The notes under the pieces: model-generated
What the model saw: only the letters and a program-made list of their open reading frames with translations
The model's database searches: none
What the model was told of the DNA's origin: nothing
DNA from: Algoriphagus sp.
Lineage (GTDB): Bacteria; Bacteroidota; Bacteroidia; Cytophagales; Cyclobacteriaceae
Reading direction: 5' to 3'
Assembly (NCBI GenBank): GCA_029945945.1
Contig: JAQSDM010000010.1
Location: forward strand, 106,782 to 170,781
DNA: 64,000 bases
Position numbers and translations under genes: made by a program
Shown here: positions 1 to 7,444 of the stretch, in pieces
Layout: the number at the start of each line of letters is the position of its first letter
Position numbering within the stretch: the stretch's first letter is position 1

Positions 1-675
1 GAAATCCGAATTGGAGCGATTATTCTGGGAACCAGACCTCTTCAGAAAGTGGTTCAAGCAGATGCAAAAAAGGCAATCCTAGAAGCCATTGTAGAAGATG
101 GAGATCTTTTGCTTGATTTCAATGAAGAGGTTATCCAGTTAATTCATCGGGTGCAGTCTTTAAAAAAATGGAATCCTGATCAGAATTGGCCGGAATGGTC
201 GGTAGCCTCCCTTTGTGAAACTGCAGAAAACTGGGTAGAGCCTTATCTCCAAAACATTCAAAAAAATGAAGATCTGAAGAAATTAAATCTTGTTCAAATT
301 TTGGAGAACAGCCTTGAATTTGATCAGCAAAAGGTTTTGAATCAGTCGGCCCCAAAGTTTTTGCAAGTGCCTTCAGGCAGTCAAATTCAAATTGAATACA
401 AACCCGATGGTGACACCCCTCTCCTTTCGGTTCGACTTCAGGAGCTTTTTGGATTACTTGAAACACCAAAAGTTAACAATGGTAAAATCTCAGTTTTGAT
501 CGAACTACTAAGCCCAGGATACAAACCGGTTCAGTTAACTCAAGATCTCAAAAGCTTTTGGAAAAACGGGTATTTCGAAGTAAAAAAGGAGCTGAAAAGA
601 CGCTATCCGAAACACGAATGGCCGGATGATCCAATAAGTGCCGAAGCAGTCAAAGGTGTAAAAAGGAAGACTTGA
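1..675 (+). CDS. hrpB: ATP-dependent helicase HrpB, C-terminal part (5' truncated by window edge)
   Basis: The reading frame is open from base 1, so only the last 224 residues are present. The tail matches the conserved C-terminal domain of HrpB DExH-box helicases: near the end one reads LLSPGYKPVQLTQDLKSFW followed by KRRYPKHEWPDDP, which is the family's most recognisable stretch. HrpB is a putative cytoplasmic RNA helicase of poorly defined role. The helicase core with Walker A and DExH lies outside the window. A GTG at 49 could be taken for a start but is internal. The gene converges with the next gene with no spacer: its TGA ends at 675 and the opposing stop begins at 676. Confidence 0.88.
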   Translation, partial: EIRIGAIILGTRPLQKVVQADAKKAILEAIVEDGDLLLDFNEEVIQLIHRVQSLKKWNPDQNWPEWSVASLCETAENWVEPYLQNIQKNEDLKKLNLVQILENSLEFDQQKVLNQSAPKFLQVPSGSQIQIEYKPDGDTPLLSVRLQELFGLLETPKVNNGKISVLIELLSPGYKPVQLTQDLKSFWKNGYFEVKKELKRRYPKHEWPDDPISAEAVKGVKRKT

Positions 676-1299
676 TTAAGCAGGTACTTTGTCGAGGTAA
701 TCGAGGAATTTTAAAAATGCAGCAATTGAAAAGGGAGTCATGTCCTTTTCTTTGATTTTCTCAAGGTAAAATTGTCGCAAAACCGGATAGTCATCACTGG
801 AATAAAATCTGCTTAGGGCGACCGACCGGAATGCATTGTATACGAAATTTTGGCTTTGGAAGGGCTTATCCTTTCTCGCTGTAAATTCCTTTTCCAGATT
901 AAACGGATCTATCATCGTATCAAGCCAAGGGAAGCCAAGAGTTTTAAAGAAATTTTCAGCTTTTTCCATGGCTTCCTGAACCTGAGCCTCAGTTTCAATG
1001 ATATACCGAGGAGGAAGTTTCTTACTAATCTTGTCAGGAGTTTGAATCAGGGTGATGGATTTATCTGCATAATCCATTACAGTTGGTAAAAACTCATGAA
1101 TCAACTGTTCAACCTGATGAATCCTTATTCCAAGACTGTATTCAAGGTAATTGATGTCTGAATATTCCGAAAAGTTCAAATAGATAACCTGATTGCCTTG
1201 GGGAAATGATTTATAGAAAAGCTTTTCCGCAGAATCGTATTCGAAACCAAAGTCCCGAAAAAATTCTTGGTGAAGCTCAATTACATCTGATTGTATCAT
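676..1299 (-). CDS. Hypothetical protein, 207 aa
   Basis: I do not recognise this family. The protein is soluble with no signal peptide or membrane segment. The N-terminal half has a beta-rich stretch of the form found in small Bacteroidota proteins of unknown function (YSLGIRIHQVEQL), and the C-terminal half is helical. The start is the ATG at 1299. It abuts hrpB tail to tail and lies 33 bases downstream of the HEAT-like gene on the same strand, so the two may be co-transcribed. No function is proposed. Confidence 0.6.
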   Translation of the reverse strand: MIQSDVIELHQEFFRDFGFEYDSAEKLFYKSFPQGNQVIYLNFSEYSDINYLEYSLGIRIHQVEQLIHEFLPTVMDYADKSITLIQTPDKISKKLPPRYIIETEAQVQEAMEKAENFFKTLGFPWLDTMIDPFNLEKEFTARKDKPFQSQNFVYNAFRSVALSRFYSSDDYPVLRQFYLEKIKEKDMTPFSIAAFLKFLDYLDKVPA

Positions 1300-1332
1300 G
1301 CCTTTTAAACAGCGATATTTTGTAAATGTTGT

Positions 1333-1860
1333 TTACTCTTCTGAAAATAGCTGCTTCATTTCCAATAACATAGGTTCCACCTCAGATTTCTTTAAAATTA
1401 CACTTCCTTCATCCTCTGGATTGTGCAAATAATGGTTCCAATGCTTTTCAACCTTTCTGATAGTTCGAGGCGTAATATCAAACTCTACCTCATCTAAATA
1501 CGCTTTTGCCAGTGTTGAGGATTTGAAATTTCCAAAAAGATAGATCTTAAAAATATCAACAAATCGCTCACTAAGATCAAAATCTTCTATTATCTGAACA
1601 AATGCTCCTTGATGTGCTTTGTTCTTCTTGTCAAAAATCGCTTCCAGAACAGCATCAAGGCCTTCTTCATTGAATTTGGAAATAGAAAGTGCCCTGCTGG
1701 CAAGGTAAGCAACTTCCCAATTATCCCCTTTCACAAGTTCAATCAACTTCTCTTTTACTTCTTCGTCAGCTACTTTTCCGAGCTTATCAGCAAAAAAATA
1801 CGCGTTGCTCTCAGTTGGATCACACATGTGATCCATTAATTTTTGGATTTCCTCCTCCAT
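1333..1860 (-). CDS. Small HEAT-repeat-like protein, about 175 aa
   Basis: A longer frame reaches 1995, but the upstream part runs over the divergent gene and has no protein character, so I take the ATG at 1860 (MEEEIQKLMDHM). The protein is acidic and all-helical, with repeating helix pairs such as NWEVAYLASRALSISKF that resemble degenerate HEAT/ARM repeats, which would suggest a protein-binding role. An exact Bacteroidota -7 element (TATATTTG, minus strand, 1888-1881) lies just upstream of this start, although I see no matching -33 box. That position supports the shorter start. Function unknown. Confidence 0.6.
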   Translation of the reverse strand: MEEEIQKLMDHMCDPTESNAYFFADKLGKVADEEVKEKLIELVKGDNWEVAYLASRALSISKFNEEGLDAVLEAIFDKKNKAHQGAFVQIIEDFDLSERFVDIFKIYLFGNFKSSTLAKAYLDEVEFDITPRTIRKVEKHWNHYLHNPEDEGSVILKKSEVEPMLLEMKQLFSEE

Positions 1861-1909
1861 GATTTTTCGGTTAATTTGTACAAATATATGCGAATTGACG
1901 CCTAAGCTG

Positions 1910-2620
1910 ATGAATATCCCAAATGCAAATGTGATTACCCAATCGTTGACTGAAGATTTCATCCGACAAAGCATTGCAAAAGGATTGGAGGTCAATTATT
2001 TGAAAGAAAAACATCAAATCCTGATCGAGGATTCTTCCGATTGGCAGGCAAAAATTTATCTACCCTGGAATCTGGAATTTGATACTAAAGCCGGATTTTC
2101 AATAAAAGACGATTTTCATTATGCCCTCGTCATGATACGTGCAGGGCAAGCGGTGGTTGGATATTTTCATGATGGAAACCTTCTGGATCATAAGGTTTTT
2201 CGGGCATATATGGTCAGACAGAAGCAGGGGAAAAGTCAAATTAAATACTTGAAAACCAAAGGAAAATCCAGAGCAGGTTCACGTATCAGGTTGGGTGAAA
2301 CTGAGCGATTTTTTGAGGAAATCAATGAGCGTCTGACGGAATATTCTTCCAGCTTTCCGATTGCACTATGGGGAATAAGCTGTGGCAAAACTCTATGGCC
2401 TTACTACTTCGAAAGTGAAACCGCTCCCCCCTTTTCTCAGAATCAGGAAAACCTGATCAGCATTCCTTTTCATATTGCGCAAGCTTCTTTCGGAGCATTG
2501 GAGAATGCCGGAATTCAGCTTGGAAAGTTTCACCTTTTACTTTCAGCGAAAGGGAAAGAGATCTTTTCAGAATTGGGAGGAAGTAAAAAAGATTTGGAAA
2601 CCGAATCCGATAATTGGTAA
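1910..2620 (+). CDS. Bacterial VLRF1-type (Vms1/ANKZF1-like release factor) domain protein
   Basis: The 236-residue protein carries the hallmark of the VLRF1 domain, the eRF1-like peptidyl-tRNA hydrolase domain of eukaryotic Vms1/ANKZF1. Residues about 103-125 read RQKQGKSQ, then K..GKSRAGSRIR, matching the Vms1 R.KQGGSQ...SAGS.IRR block. Gln110 aligns with the catalytic Gln of yeast Vms1 (Q295), which acts like the GGQ Gln of eRF1. An FFEEINERL helix follows, as in the family. By inference it frees nascent chains from stalled ribosomes in the cytoplasm. I start at the ATG at 1910; a longer frame from 1859 would overlap the divergent gene. Family placement is fairly sure; the substrate is inference. 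Confidence 0.78.
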   Translation: MNIPNANVITQSLTEDFIRQSIAKGLEVNYLKEKHQILIEDSSDWQAKIYLPWNLEFDTKAGFSIKDDFHYALVMIRAGQAVVGYFHDGNLLDHKVFRAYMVRQKQGKSQIKYLKTKGKSRAGSRIRLGETERFFEEINERLTEYSSSFPIALWGISCGKTLWPYYFESETAPPFSQNQENLISIPFHIAQASFGALENAGIQLGKFHLLLSAKGKEIFSELGGSKKDLETESDNW

Positions 2621-2627
2621 GAAGCAA

Positions 2628-2656
2628 TAAAAAAAAGCCCCGATTCCTCAGGGCTT
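2628..2656 (-). terminator. Rho-independent terminator of the TM2/DUF2752 operon
   Basis: An AAGCCC/GGGCTT stem (2635-2640 with 2651-2656) is followed on the minus strand by a run of eight T. It lies between convergent genes and serves the minus-strand operon; the plus-strand side has no T run. Confidence 0.75.
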
Positions 2657-2677
2657 CTAGGTGGTTTAATTAGATAA

Positions 2678-3052
2678 TCAAGCAGTGGTTGATCCCGAAT
2701 TAGGAAAACTGGAAATCATCGCAAGCGTTTCATGGGCCATTTTGATGTTGTATTCGTAGGCCAAGCTCTTGTAGTTGACCAAATCTACAATCGTACCGAT
2801 GAAGCAAAGACCTAAAGTCAATATATAAAGGATTCCGAGTCCAACTTGTCCGAGAATGAAGCGGTGAAGTCCGGCAAATCCAAAGAATCCAATCAACGTG
2901 AGGATCAGAATCATTTGGGCATCTTTTCTTCTTGCACGGTAAACTTGTGCGAAAAGCGAAGCCTGATCTTCGTCCATGTTTTTCATCAATCCCTGGATGT
3001 AGCCCAGTTCCATTCCTTCCAATTCAGGAAGGTGTCTTAATACATTAGCCAT
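2678..3052 (-). CDS. TM2 domain-containing membrane protein
   Basis: This 124-residue protein has a hydrophilic N-terminal helix-rich part (1-45) followed by two transmembrane segments at about 46-64 and 70-92. The pattern G..G.HRF.LG between them and the D in the second segment (IGTIVDLVN) are the TM2 domain signature. TM2 proteins are inner-membrane proteins of unknown biochemical role. The gene overlaps the upstream DUF2752 gene by 8 bases, so translation is likely coupled. This pairing is frequent in Bacteroidota from my knowledge of such loci. Confidence 0.85.
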   Translation of the reverse strand: MANVLRHLPELEGMELGYIQGLMKNMDEDQASLFAQVYRARRKDAQMILILTLIGFFGFAGLHRFILGQVGLGILYILTLGLCFIGTIVDLVNYKSLAYEYNIKMAHETLAMISSFPNSGSTTA

Positions 3053-3350
3053 AATAGTGTGTTGTTTTGAGGTTTTTTATGAGTTGCCAGATTCTTGAGA
3101 AGATCACCACATATGCGAGCATTGCCAGAGGATGCATTGACCAGGAAGCTTGAATTTCACCCCGCGCGAGGAGATTCATCGACCTTCCTAATCCACATCC
3201 CGGACACCAATCAATACCTAGCTGATCGAGCGGACAAAGACTCAAATGAGAACCGGCATTTACATCAAGCAGCAAAATCGCGATCAAGCTGCCAATCCAA
3301 AAAACCAGTTCCAAAGGGAATTGTCTGAGCATTCGGGTAATTTCCTTCAT
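3045..3350 (-). CDS. DUF2752 domain-containing membrane protein
   Basis: This 101-residue membrane protein contains the diagnostic CPLDQLGIDWCPGCGLGRS motif (about residues 38-56) flanked by hydrophobic helices at about 14-28 and 70-90. The Cys-rich segment would sit near a membrane face, and the family's function is unknown. It is the first gene of a two-gene unit; its 3' end overlaps the TM2 gene by 8 bases. The four closely spaced Cys could bind metal or form disulfides; that is inference. Confidence 0.85.
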   Translation of the reverse strand: MKEITRMLRQFPLELVFWIGSLIAILLLDVNAGSHLSLCPLDQLGIDWCPGCGLGRSMNLLARGEIQASWSMHPLAMLAYVVIFSRIWQLIKNLKTTHYYG

Positions 3351-3458
3351 GCAGGGTAAAGTACGAAAAAGGTGCCATGTGCCAAATACCTTGTTTTTAG
3401 CTCAATTAGGCGTGTATTATAAAAATCCTGCTTAAATAACGTACAAAGAAGTGTACGG

Positions 3459-4541
3459 TTATGAACGATTTATTTCCGGAAGACTGATTCGAAGCTCTTT
3501 TCCAAACTTCTCAAGCTGGCTGGTTTTCATCTGTCGGGCAAAACCGGAATATCCCTTTGCTGATCCGGAATTTCTCCATCCGGAAAGTTTGAAGAGCTGA
3601 CCCAAAAGATCTCCCTGAATTGAAATCGATGATTTAAGATCAAGTGCTTTGGATGCTTCTTTCCCCAGGAAAAAGGCAAGAATACTCTCCGTTTGAGAAG
3701 ACAAGATAGGATCCGGAATAGTGCTTTGGTAGTAATTCTTCAAAGCCCCTATCAATTTCCTGCCCGCTTCAGATTCCTTCAAATGTCTTTTTCGGACCAA
3801 TTTTTCTAATTCAAAAGCTTCTTTCGAATTATCCGGCCAGAAATCCGTATTGATCCCCATCAATCCTCCTACCCACTTCCAATATTGCATGATCAATGTC
3901 GTTTCCTCTGTCGAAATCTTGAATCCCAACTTTCTCCAGCCGCGAAGGACGATTAGGCTGAAAGCCAGATTTGTTCCGATCATATCTTCCTGATTAATTG
4001 GTTTGCCAAAATCAGGATTCCAATCTTTATCGTATTTCTCTACGAAAAATCTGCTGAAGGCGTGAATCAGACGCACTTTTGCGCAAACAAGGTATGCTTC
4101 CTGAGAGTTGATAAATGCTCCCGGCCTAAAGATTTCAAGGACAAATGAACCTGTTTCCCCCAACCTCTCCCCGATCGATTCCAGAATTCTTTTTGAGCGA
4201 ACCAGCACTTGAGCCCCATCTGCAAACGCATAGCAATAAGGCAAAGAATAGAACCCGAGCATTGCCAGATACAAATCCCCCTTTTGATTAAAGAGCGCCT
4301 GACCTTGCTTCAGTATTTCTGCTGGAATATTTAGTTTTGATTCTTGATAGAAACCGAAAAAGTTCTTCAACTCAATAGGGAAATCATCTAGAAGGGTATT
4401 TGGAATTTCTTTCCAGGAATTGATCAGGGGGATCAATTGCGGATTTTCAATCAAAACTCTAACGGCCTGATCAGCAGGTTCGTCCTGAATTTGCCTCAAA
4501 TCATTCAAATAAGAATTCTGGTATAAGTTTAATTTGCTCAC
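3459..4541 (-). CDS. DUF2236 / MpaB-like oxygenase-family protein
   Basis: The 360-residue soluble protein fits the DUF2236 family, which includes fungal MpaB and the haem-dependent rubber oxygenase Lcp. Supporting signs are the helical KVRLIHAFSRFF segment (about 155-166), whose His160 is a candidate haem ligand by analogy with the VRLLHA region of Lcp, and the GFYSLPYCYAFADG stretch near 96-109 that precedes the core. There is no signal peptide, unlike secreted Lcp. The substrate is unknown and haem binding is inferred from the family. The gene is monocistronic and divergent from the propeller protein at 4592. Confidence 0.72.
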   Translation of the reverse strand: MSKLNLYQNSYLNDLRQIQDEPADQAVRVLIENPQLIPLINSWKEIPNTLLDDFPIELKNFFGFYQESKLNIPAEILKQGQALFNQKGDLYLAMLGFYSLPYCYAFADGAQVLVRSKRILESIGERLGETGSFVLEIFRPGAFINSQEAYLVCAKVRLIHAFSRFFVEKYDKDWNPDFGKPINQEDMIGTNLAFSLIVLRGWRKLGFKISTEETTLIMQYWKWVGGLMGINTDFWPDNSKEAFELEKLVRKRHLKESEAGRKLIGALKNYYQSTIPDPILSSQTESILAFFLGKEASKALDLKSSISIQGDLLGQLFKLSGWRNSGSAKGYSGFARQMKTSQLEKFGKELRISLPEINRS

Positions 4542-4591
4542 AAGTTTCTAACCCGCATTTTGTATTTTGGTTGATCAATTTTGCTCAGTAA

Positions 4592-5485
4592 ATGAAAATA
4601 ATTTCCCCTGTTCTAATTCTATCCTGTTTTTTTATCACTCTGCCCGCCCTTCCTCAAACAGGATTTGACCTTTGGGTAGTGGAAACTTCCGGCAAAGGAG
4701 GTCAGTTGAAAATACTTTCTGAAACTGCTAAAGCATTGACCGACAGGCCTGAATATGACAATCAGCCAAGCTTTATCAATGAATACCAACTGGTATTTTC
4801 AGCTGCAGATGAAAAGGGAAACCATGATATTATTGTCTATAACTTCAATTCAAAGAAATTCACAAATCTCACTAAAACCCCTGATGTCAGTGAGTTTTCC
4901 CCAAGCCTGACAGATTGTGGTCTTTACGTTTCGGCAGTGGTGATGGAGTCGGATAAAAAGCAAAGAATCTGGATGTATCCAACCAATTTCGGAGAGCCTG
5001 AGCTTTTGTACGATGATATCGAGCCAGTCGGTTATTACGATTGGTATGATAACAAAGCGGCCATGTTTATTCTTGGGACACCCAATAAACTGATTTATGC
5101 AAGAGGTAAGAATGATCTGGTGGAAATCGATACAAACATTGCCCGATCTGTAAAAACACGCCCCAAAACTTCTGAAATCACTTATCTTTCCCAGAACGAC
5201 AAAGTAAAAATCGGAGAATTGGAAGCCTTGACTCTGAAATCTTACGATTTGGTTTCTCAGGAATTCGATGAATTAGGACTTGGTATAGAAGGCTCTCAGG
5301 ATTTTATTTGGCTAGATAAAAATTACCTGATTATGGCTCGTGGCAATTCTGTCTACCGAAGGAAATATTCAGAAAAGAACTGGGAAATTATTGGCACGAT
5401 TAATTCAGATACTCATCAAAACATTTCAAGAATGGCTTACAGTCCGGATTTAAATGTCCTGGTGGTAGCTATGGAAAGAAAATAA
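4592..5485 (+). CDS. Exported WD40-like (TolB-type) beta-propeller protein
   Basis: An N-terminal signal peptide (about 1-21, ending ALPQ) precedes repeated propeller blades of the PD40/TolB type, e.g. NQPSFINEYQLVFSAADEKG and SEFSPSLTDCGLYVSAV, each about 40-50 residues. Such proteins are periplasmic and usually bind protein or polysaccharide partners; I see no catalytic motif. It is followed 12 bases later by the SMP-30-like gene in the same orientation, which suggests an operon of two exported propellers. Exact role unknown. Confidence 0.7.
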   Translation: MKIISPVLILSCFFITLPALPQTGFDLWVVETSGKGGQLKILSETAKALTDRPEYDNQPSFINEYQLVFSAADEKGNHDIIVYNFNSKKFTNLTKTPDVSEFSPSLTDCGLYVSAVVMESDKKQRIWMYPTNFGEPELLYDDIEPVGYYDWYDNKAAMFILGTPNKLIYARGKNDLVEIDTNIARSVKTRPKTSEITYLSQNDKVKIGELEALTLKSYDLVSQEFDELGLGIEGSQDFIWLDKNYLIMARGNSVYRRKYSEKNWEIIGTINSDTHQNISRMAYSPDLNVLVVAMERK

Positions 5486-5497
5486 TCAATAAACCCT

Positions 5498-6412
5498 ATG
5501 CATTCAATTAAAAAGTACCTATTCCTTGCCGCAATTCTATTGTCAAATGCGGCAATGGCCCAAATCGAGGATAAGAAAGGAATAATAGAAAAAGATGCTG
5601 AGCTGGTTAAGGTTCAGGATGGATTCTCATTCACGGAAGGTCCTGCTGTGAATCGGTTTGGAGATGTATATTTCACAGATCAGCCCAATAACAGAATTCA
5701 TGTTTGGAATGCTATTTCCAATACAGTTTCGGTTTTTAAAGAAAATGCCGGCCGATCAAACGGAATGTATTTTATGCTTGACGGAACTCTGATCACCTGT
5801 GCTGACGAGAAAAACGAACTTTGGTCAATAGCTAAAACCGGAGAGCCCACTGTTTTGATTTCAGCTTTCAAAGGAAAAAAACTCAATGGTCCAAACGATG
5901 TCTGGCTTGTTCCTAAAGGCGGTTTATATTTCACAGATCCGCTCTATCCAAGACCTTACTGGGAAGGAATAAGAAGTCCTGAAAAACAACAAGACGGAGA
6001 GCATGTCTATTACCTGTCTTCTGATAAGACCCAGTTATTCAGGGTGGCTGAAGATTTAGTAAAACCAAATGGCATCGTCGGTACTCCCGACGGAAAATAT
6101 CTTTATGTCGCAGATATAGGGGCTAAAAAAACCTATAAATACGAGATCCGGGAAGATGGATATCTGACCAACAAAACTGTTTTTTGCGAAATGGGATCAG
6201 ATGGGATGACCATTGATGATCGTGGAAATGTGTACCTGACCGGTGATGGCGTGACTGTTTTCAATAATAACGGGGAGAAAATTGCACATATTACAGTTCC
6301 TGCAAAATGGACTGCCAATGTTGTTTTTGGAGCATTGGATAGAAAAACACTCTTCATCACAGCAATGGATGCTGTCTATACCTTGAAAATGAAAGCAAGA
6401 GGAGTCTGGTAA
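5498..6412 (+). CDS. SMP-30/gluconolactonase-family exported lactonase
   Basis: A signal peptide (1-22, ending NAAMAQ) is followed by a six-bladed propeller of the SMP-30/gluconolactonase/LRE family. Metal-site residues are visible: Glu in FTEGPAV, Asn in GPNDVWL and KPNGIVG, and Asp in SDGMTIDDRGNVYLT. The usual activity is divalent-cation-dependent hydrolysis of sugar lactones such as gluconolactone in the periplasm; the true substrate cannot be read from sequence. Length (304 aa) is normal. A strong palindromic terminator follows at 6426. Confidence 0.85.
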   Translation: MHSIKKYLFLAAILLSNAAMAQIEDKKGIIEKDAELVKVQDGFSFTEGPAVNRFGDVYFTDQPNNRIHVWNAISNTVSVFKENAGRSNGMYFMLDGTLITCADEKNELWSIAKTGEPTVLISAFKGKKLNGPNDVWLVPKGGLYFTDPLYPRPYWEGIRSPEKQQDGEHVYYLSSDKTQLFRVAEDLVKPNGIVGTPDGKYLYVADIGAKKTYKYEIREDGYLTNKTVFCEMGSDGMTIDDRGNVYLTGDGVTVFNNNGEKIAHITVPAKWTANVVFGALDRKTLFITAMDAVYTLKMKARGVW

Positions 6413-6425
6413 AATCACTCTTCTT

Positions 6426-6465
6426 AAAACAGAAAAGGCAGTGGTGACACTGCCTTTTCTGTTTT
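6426..6465. terminator. Bidirectional terminator
   Basis: A perfect 18-bp inverted repeat (6426-6443 with 6448-6465) around a 4-base loop has A/T-rich outer ends, so it can stop transcription from both convergent genes, the lactonase and the FrnE-like gene. Confidence 0.85.
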
Positions 6466-6479
6466 ATAGTGATCTTGAA

Positions 6480-7184
6480 TCAACAATCTGCATCAATCCC
6501 ACAGGAATCAGTCGAATCTCCGACCATTTCCAATTGAGGATTTTCCTTTGCAAATTCAGGCCAGGCCTTTTCCAGAGTTTGAGTAAAAACCTCATCAGGC
6601 TGCGCACCTGAGATCCCAAACTTCCGGTCTAACACAAAGAATGGAACGCCTTTTACACCTATCAATCTTGATTCATAAATATCCTGATCTACAGTGTCTT
6701 CGTACTGATTTGATTCAAGTAGTTTTTTAATACTTTCCTCTTCGAGACCAACCTCTTTTCCAAGTGAAATCAAAGTCTCTGAATCATCAATATTCAGACC
6801 TTCGGTAAAGTATGCTTTGAGTAATCGCTCTTTCATTTCCCCACCTTTTCCGGATGCTTTTGCAAGATGAATCAGCCGATGAGCATTTTTGGTATTGGCA
6901 ACAACTGCATGTTCAAAATCAAAAGCCAATCCTTCCATTTCAGCCATGTGTGACACTTGAGCTGAGATTTCACGAGCCTGCTCCAACGTCCAACCTTTGG
7001 ATTCAGCCAAGTATTCCAGAGTGCTGATATCAGGATTTGTTTTCTGATCCGGATTCAACTGAAAACTTTTCCATTCAATTTCAATCGCTTCTTTCTGAGG
7101 AAATTTGGCAAGTGCCTTTTCCAGTTTTCTTTTGCCGATGTAGCAAAATGGGCAAACCACATCAGACCATATTTCTATTTTCAT
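6480..7184 (-). CDS. DsbA-family (FrnE-like) oxidoreductase
   Basis: The 234-residue protein is a thioredoxin-fold protein with an inserted helical domain, as in FrnE and other cytoplasmic DsbA-like proteins. The redox motif C-P-F-C is at residues 11-14 (SDVVCPFCYIGKRKLE), and the cis-Pro segment reads VKGVPFFVLDRKFGISGAQ near 175-193. It has no signal peptide, so it acts in the cytoplasm. Two further Cys are at the extreme C-terminus (CGIDADC), a possible second dithiol, which is a feature of some FrnE homologues. The partner protein is unknown. Confidence 0.87.
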   Translation of the reverse strand: MKIEIWSDVVCPFCYIGKRKLEKALAKFPQKEAIEIEWKSFQLNPDQKTNPDISTLEYLAESKGWTLEQAREISAQVSHMAEMEGLAFDFEHAVVANTKNAHRLIHLAKASGKGGEMKERLLKAYFTEGLNIDDSETLISLGKEVGLEEESIKKLLESNQYEDTVDQDIYESRLIGVKGVPFFVLDRKFGISGAQPDEVFTQTLEKAWPEFAKENPQLEMVGDSTDSCGIDADC

Positions 7185-7243
7185 CGCTTTTTTAGTTACT
7201 TATTTCAAAATCTGAATCAACCCTAAAGAGTTCAATTCACTCG

Positions 7244-7399
7244 ATGAAAACCAAAGAATGTCCTTCTTGTGCCATGGAAGTTGATGCCAAAGCAAAAGTT
7301 TGCCCGATTTGTCAGTTTGAGTTTCCAGTGCGATCTCCCTGGATCGGCTGGGTTGCTATTCTTCTACTAATAATTTGGCTTTTGAGCTATATCTTTTGA
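7244..7399 (+). CDS. Zinc-ribbon microprotein with C-terminal membrane anchor, 51 aa
   Basis: This short frame starts at ATG 7244 and ends at TGA 7397-7399. Its first 25 residues hold two CxxC pairs (CPSC and CPIC, at about 6-9 and 20-23), a minimal zinc ribbon. Residues about 32-50 (WIGWVAILLLIIWLLSYIF) form one transmembrane helix. The design, a cytoplasmic zinc ribbon tethered to the inner membrane, recurs in bacteria with no assigned role. It lies between divergent frnE and the aminotransferase gene, 45 bases from the latter. The balance of Cys pairs and a clean helix makes a chance frame unlikely. Confidence 0.72.
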   Translation: MKTKECPSCAMEVDAKAKVCPICQFEFPVRSPWIGWVAILLLIIWLLSYIF

Positions 7400-7444
7400 G
7401 GATTACCGGATTTCCAGTAATTTCCATTCAAACCCCACCATCCT

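Noticed and set aside
1861..1995. N-terminal extension of the HEAT-like gene to 1995 and of the VLRF1 gene to 1859
   Set aside because: The two extensions overlap on opposite strands; a -7 promoter box and the family match favour the shorter starts.
3440..3464. CGTAC/GTACG inverted repeat next to the DUF2236 gene's 3' end
   Set aside because: Short, interrupted by a mismatch and without a T run; neither terminator nor operator can be supported.
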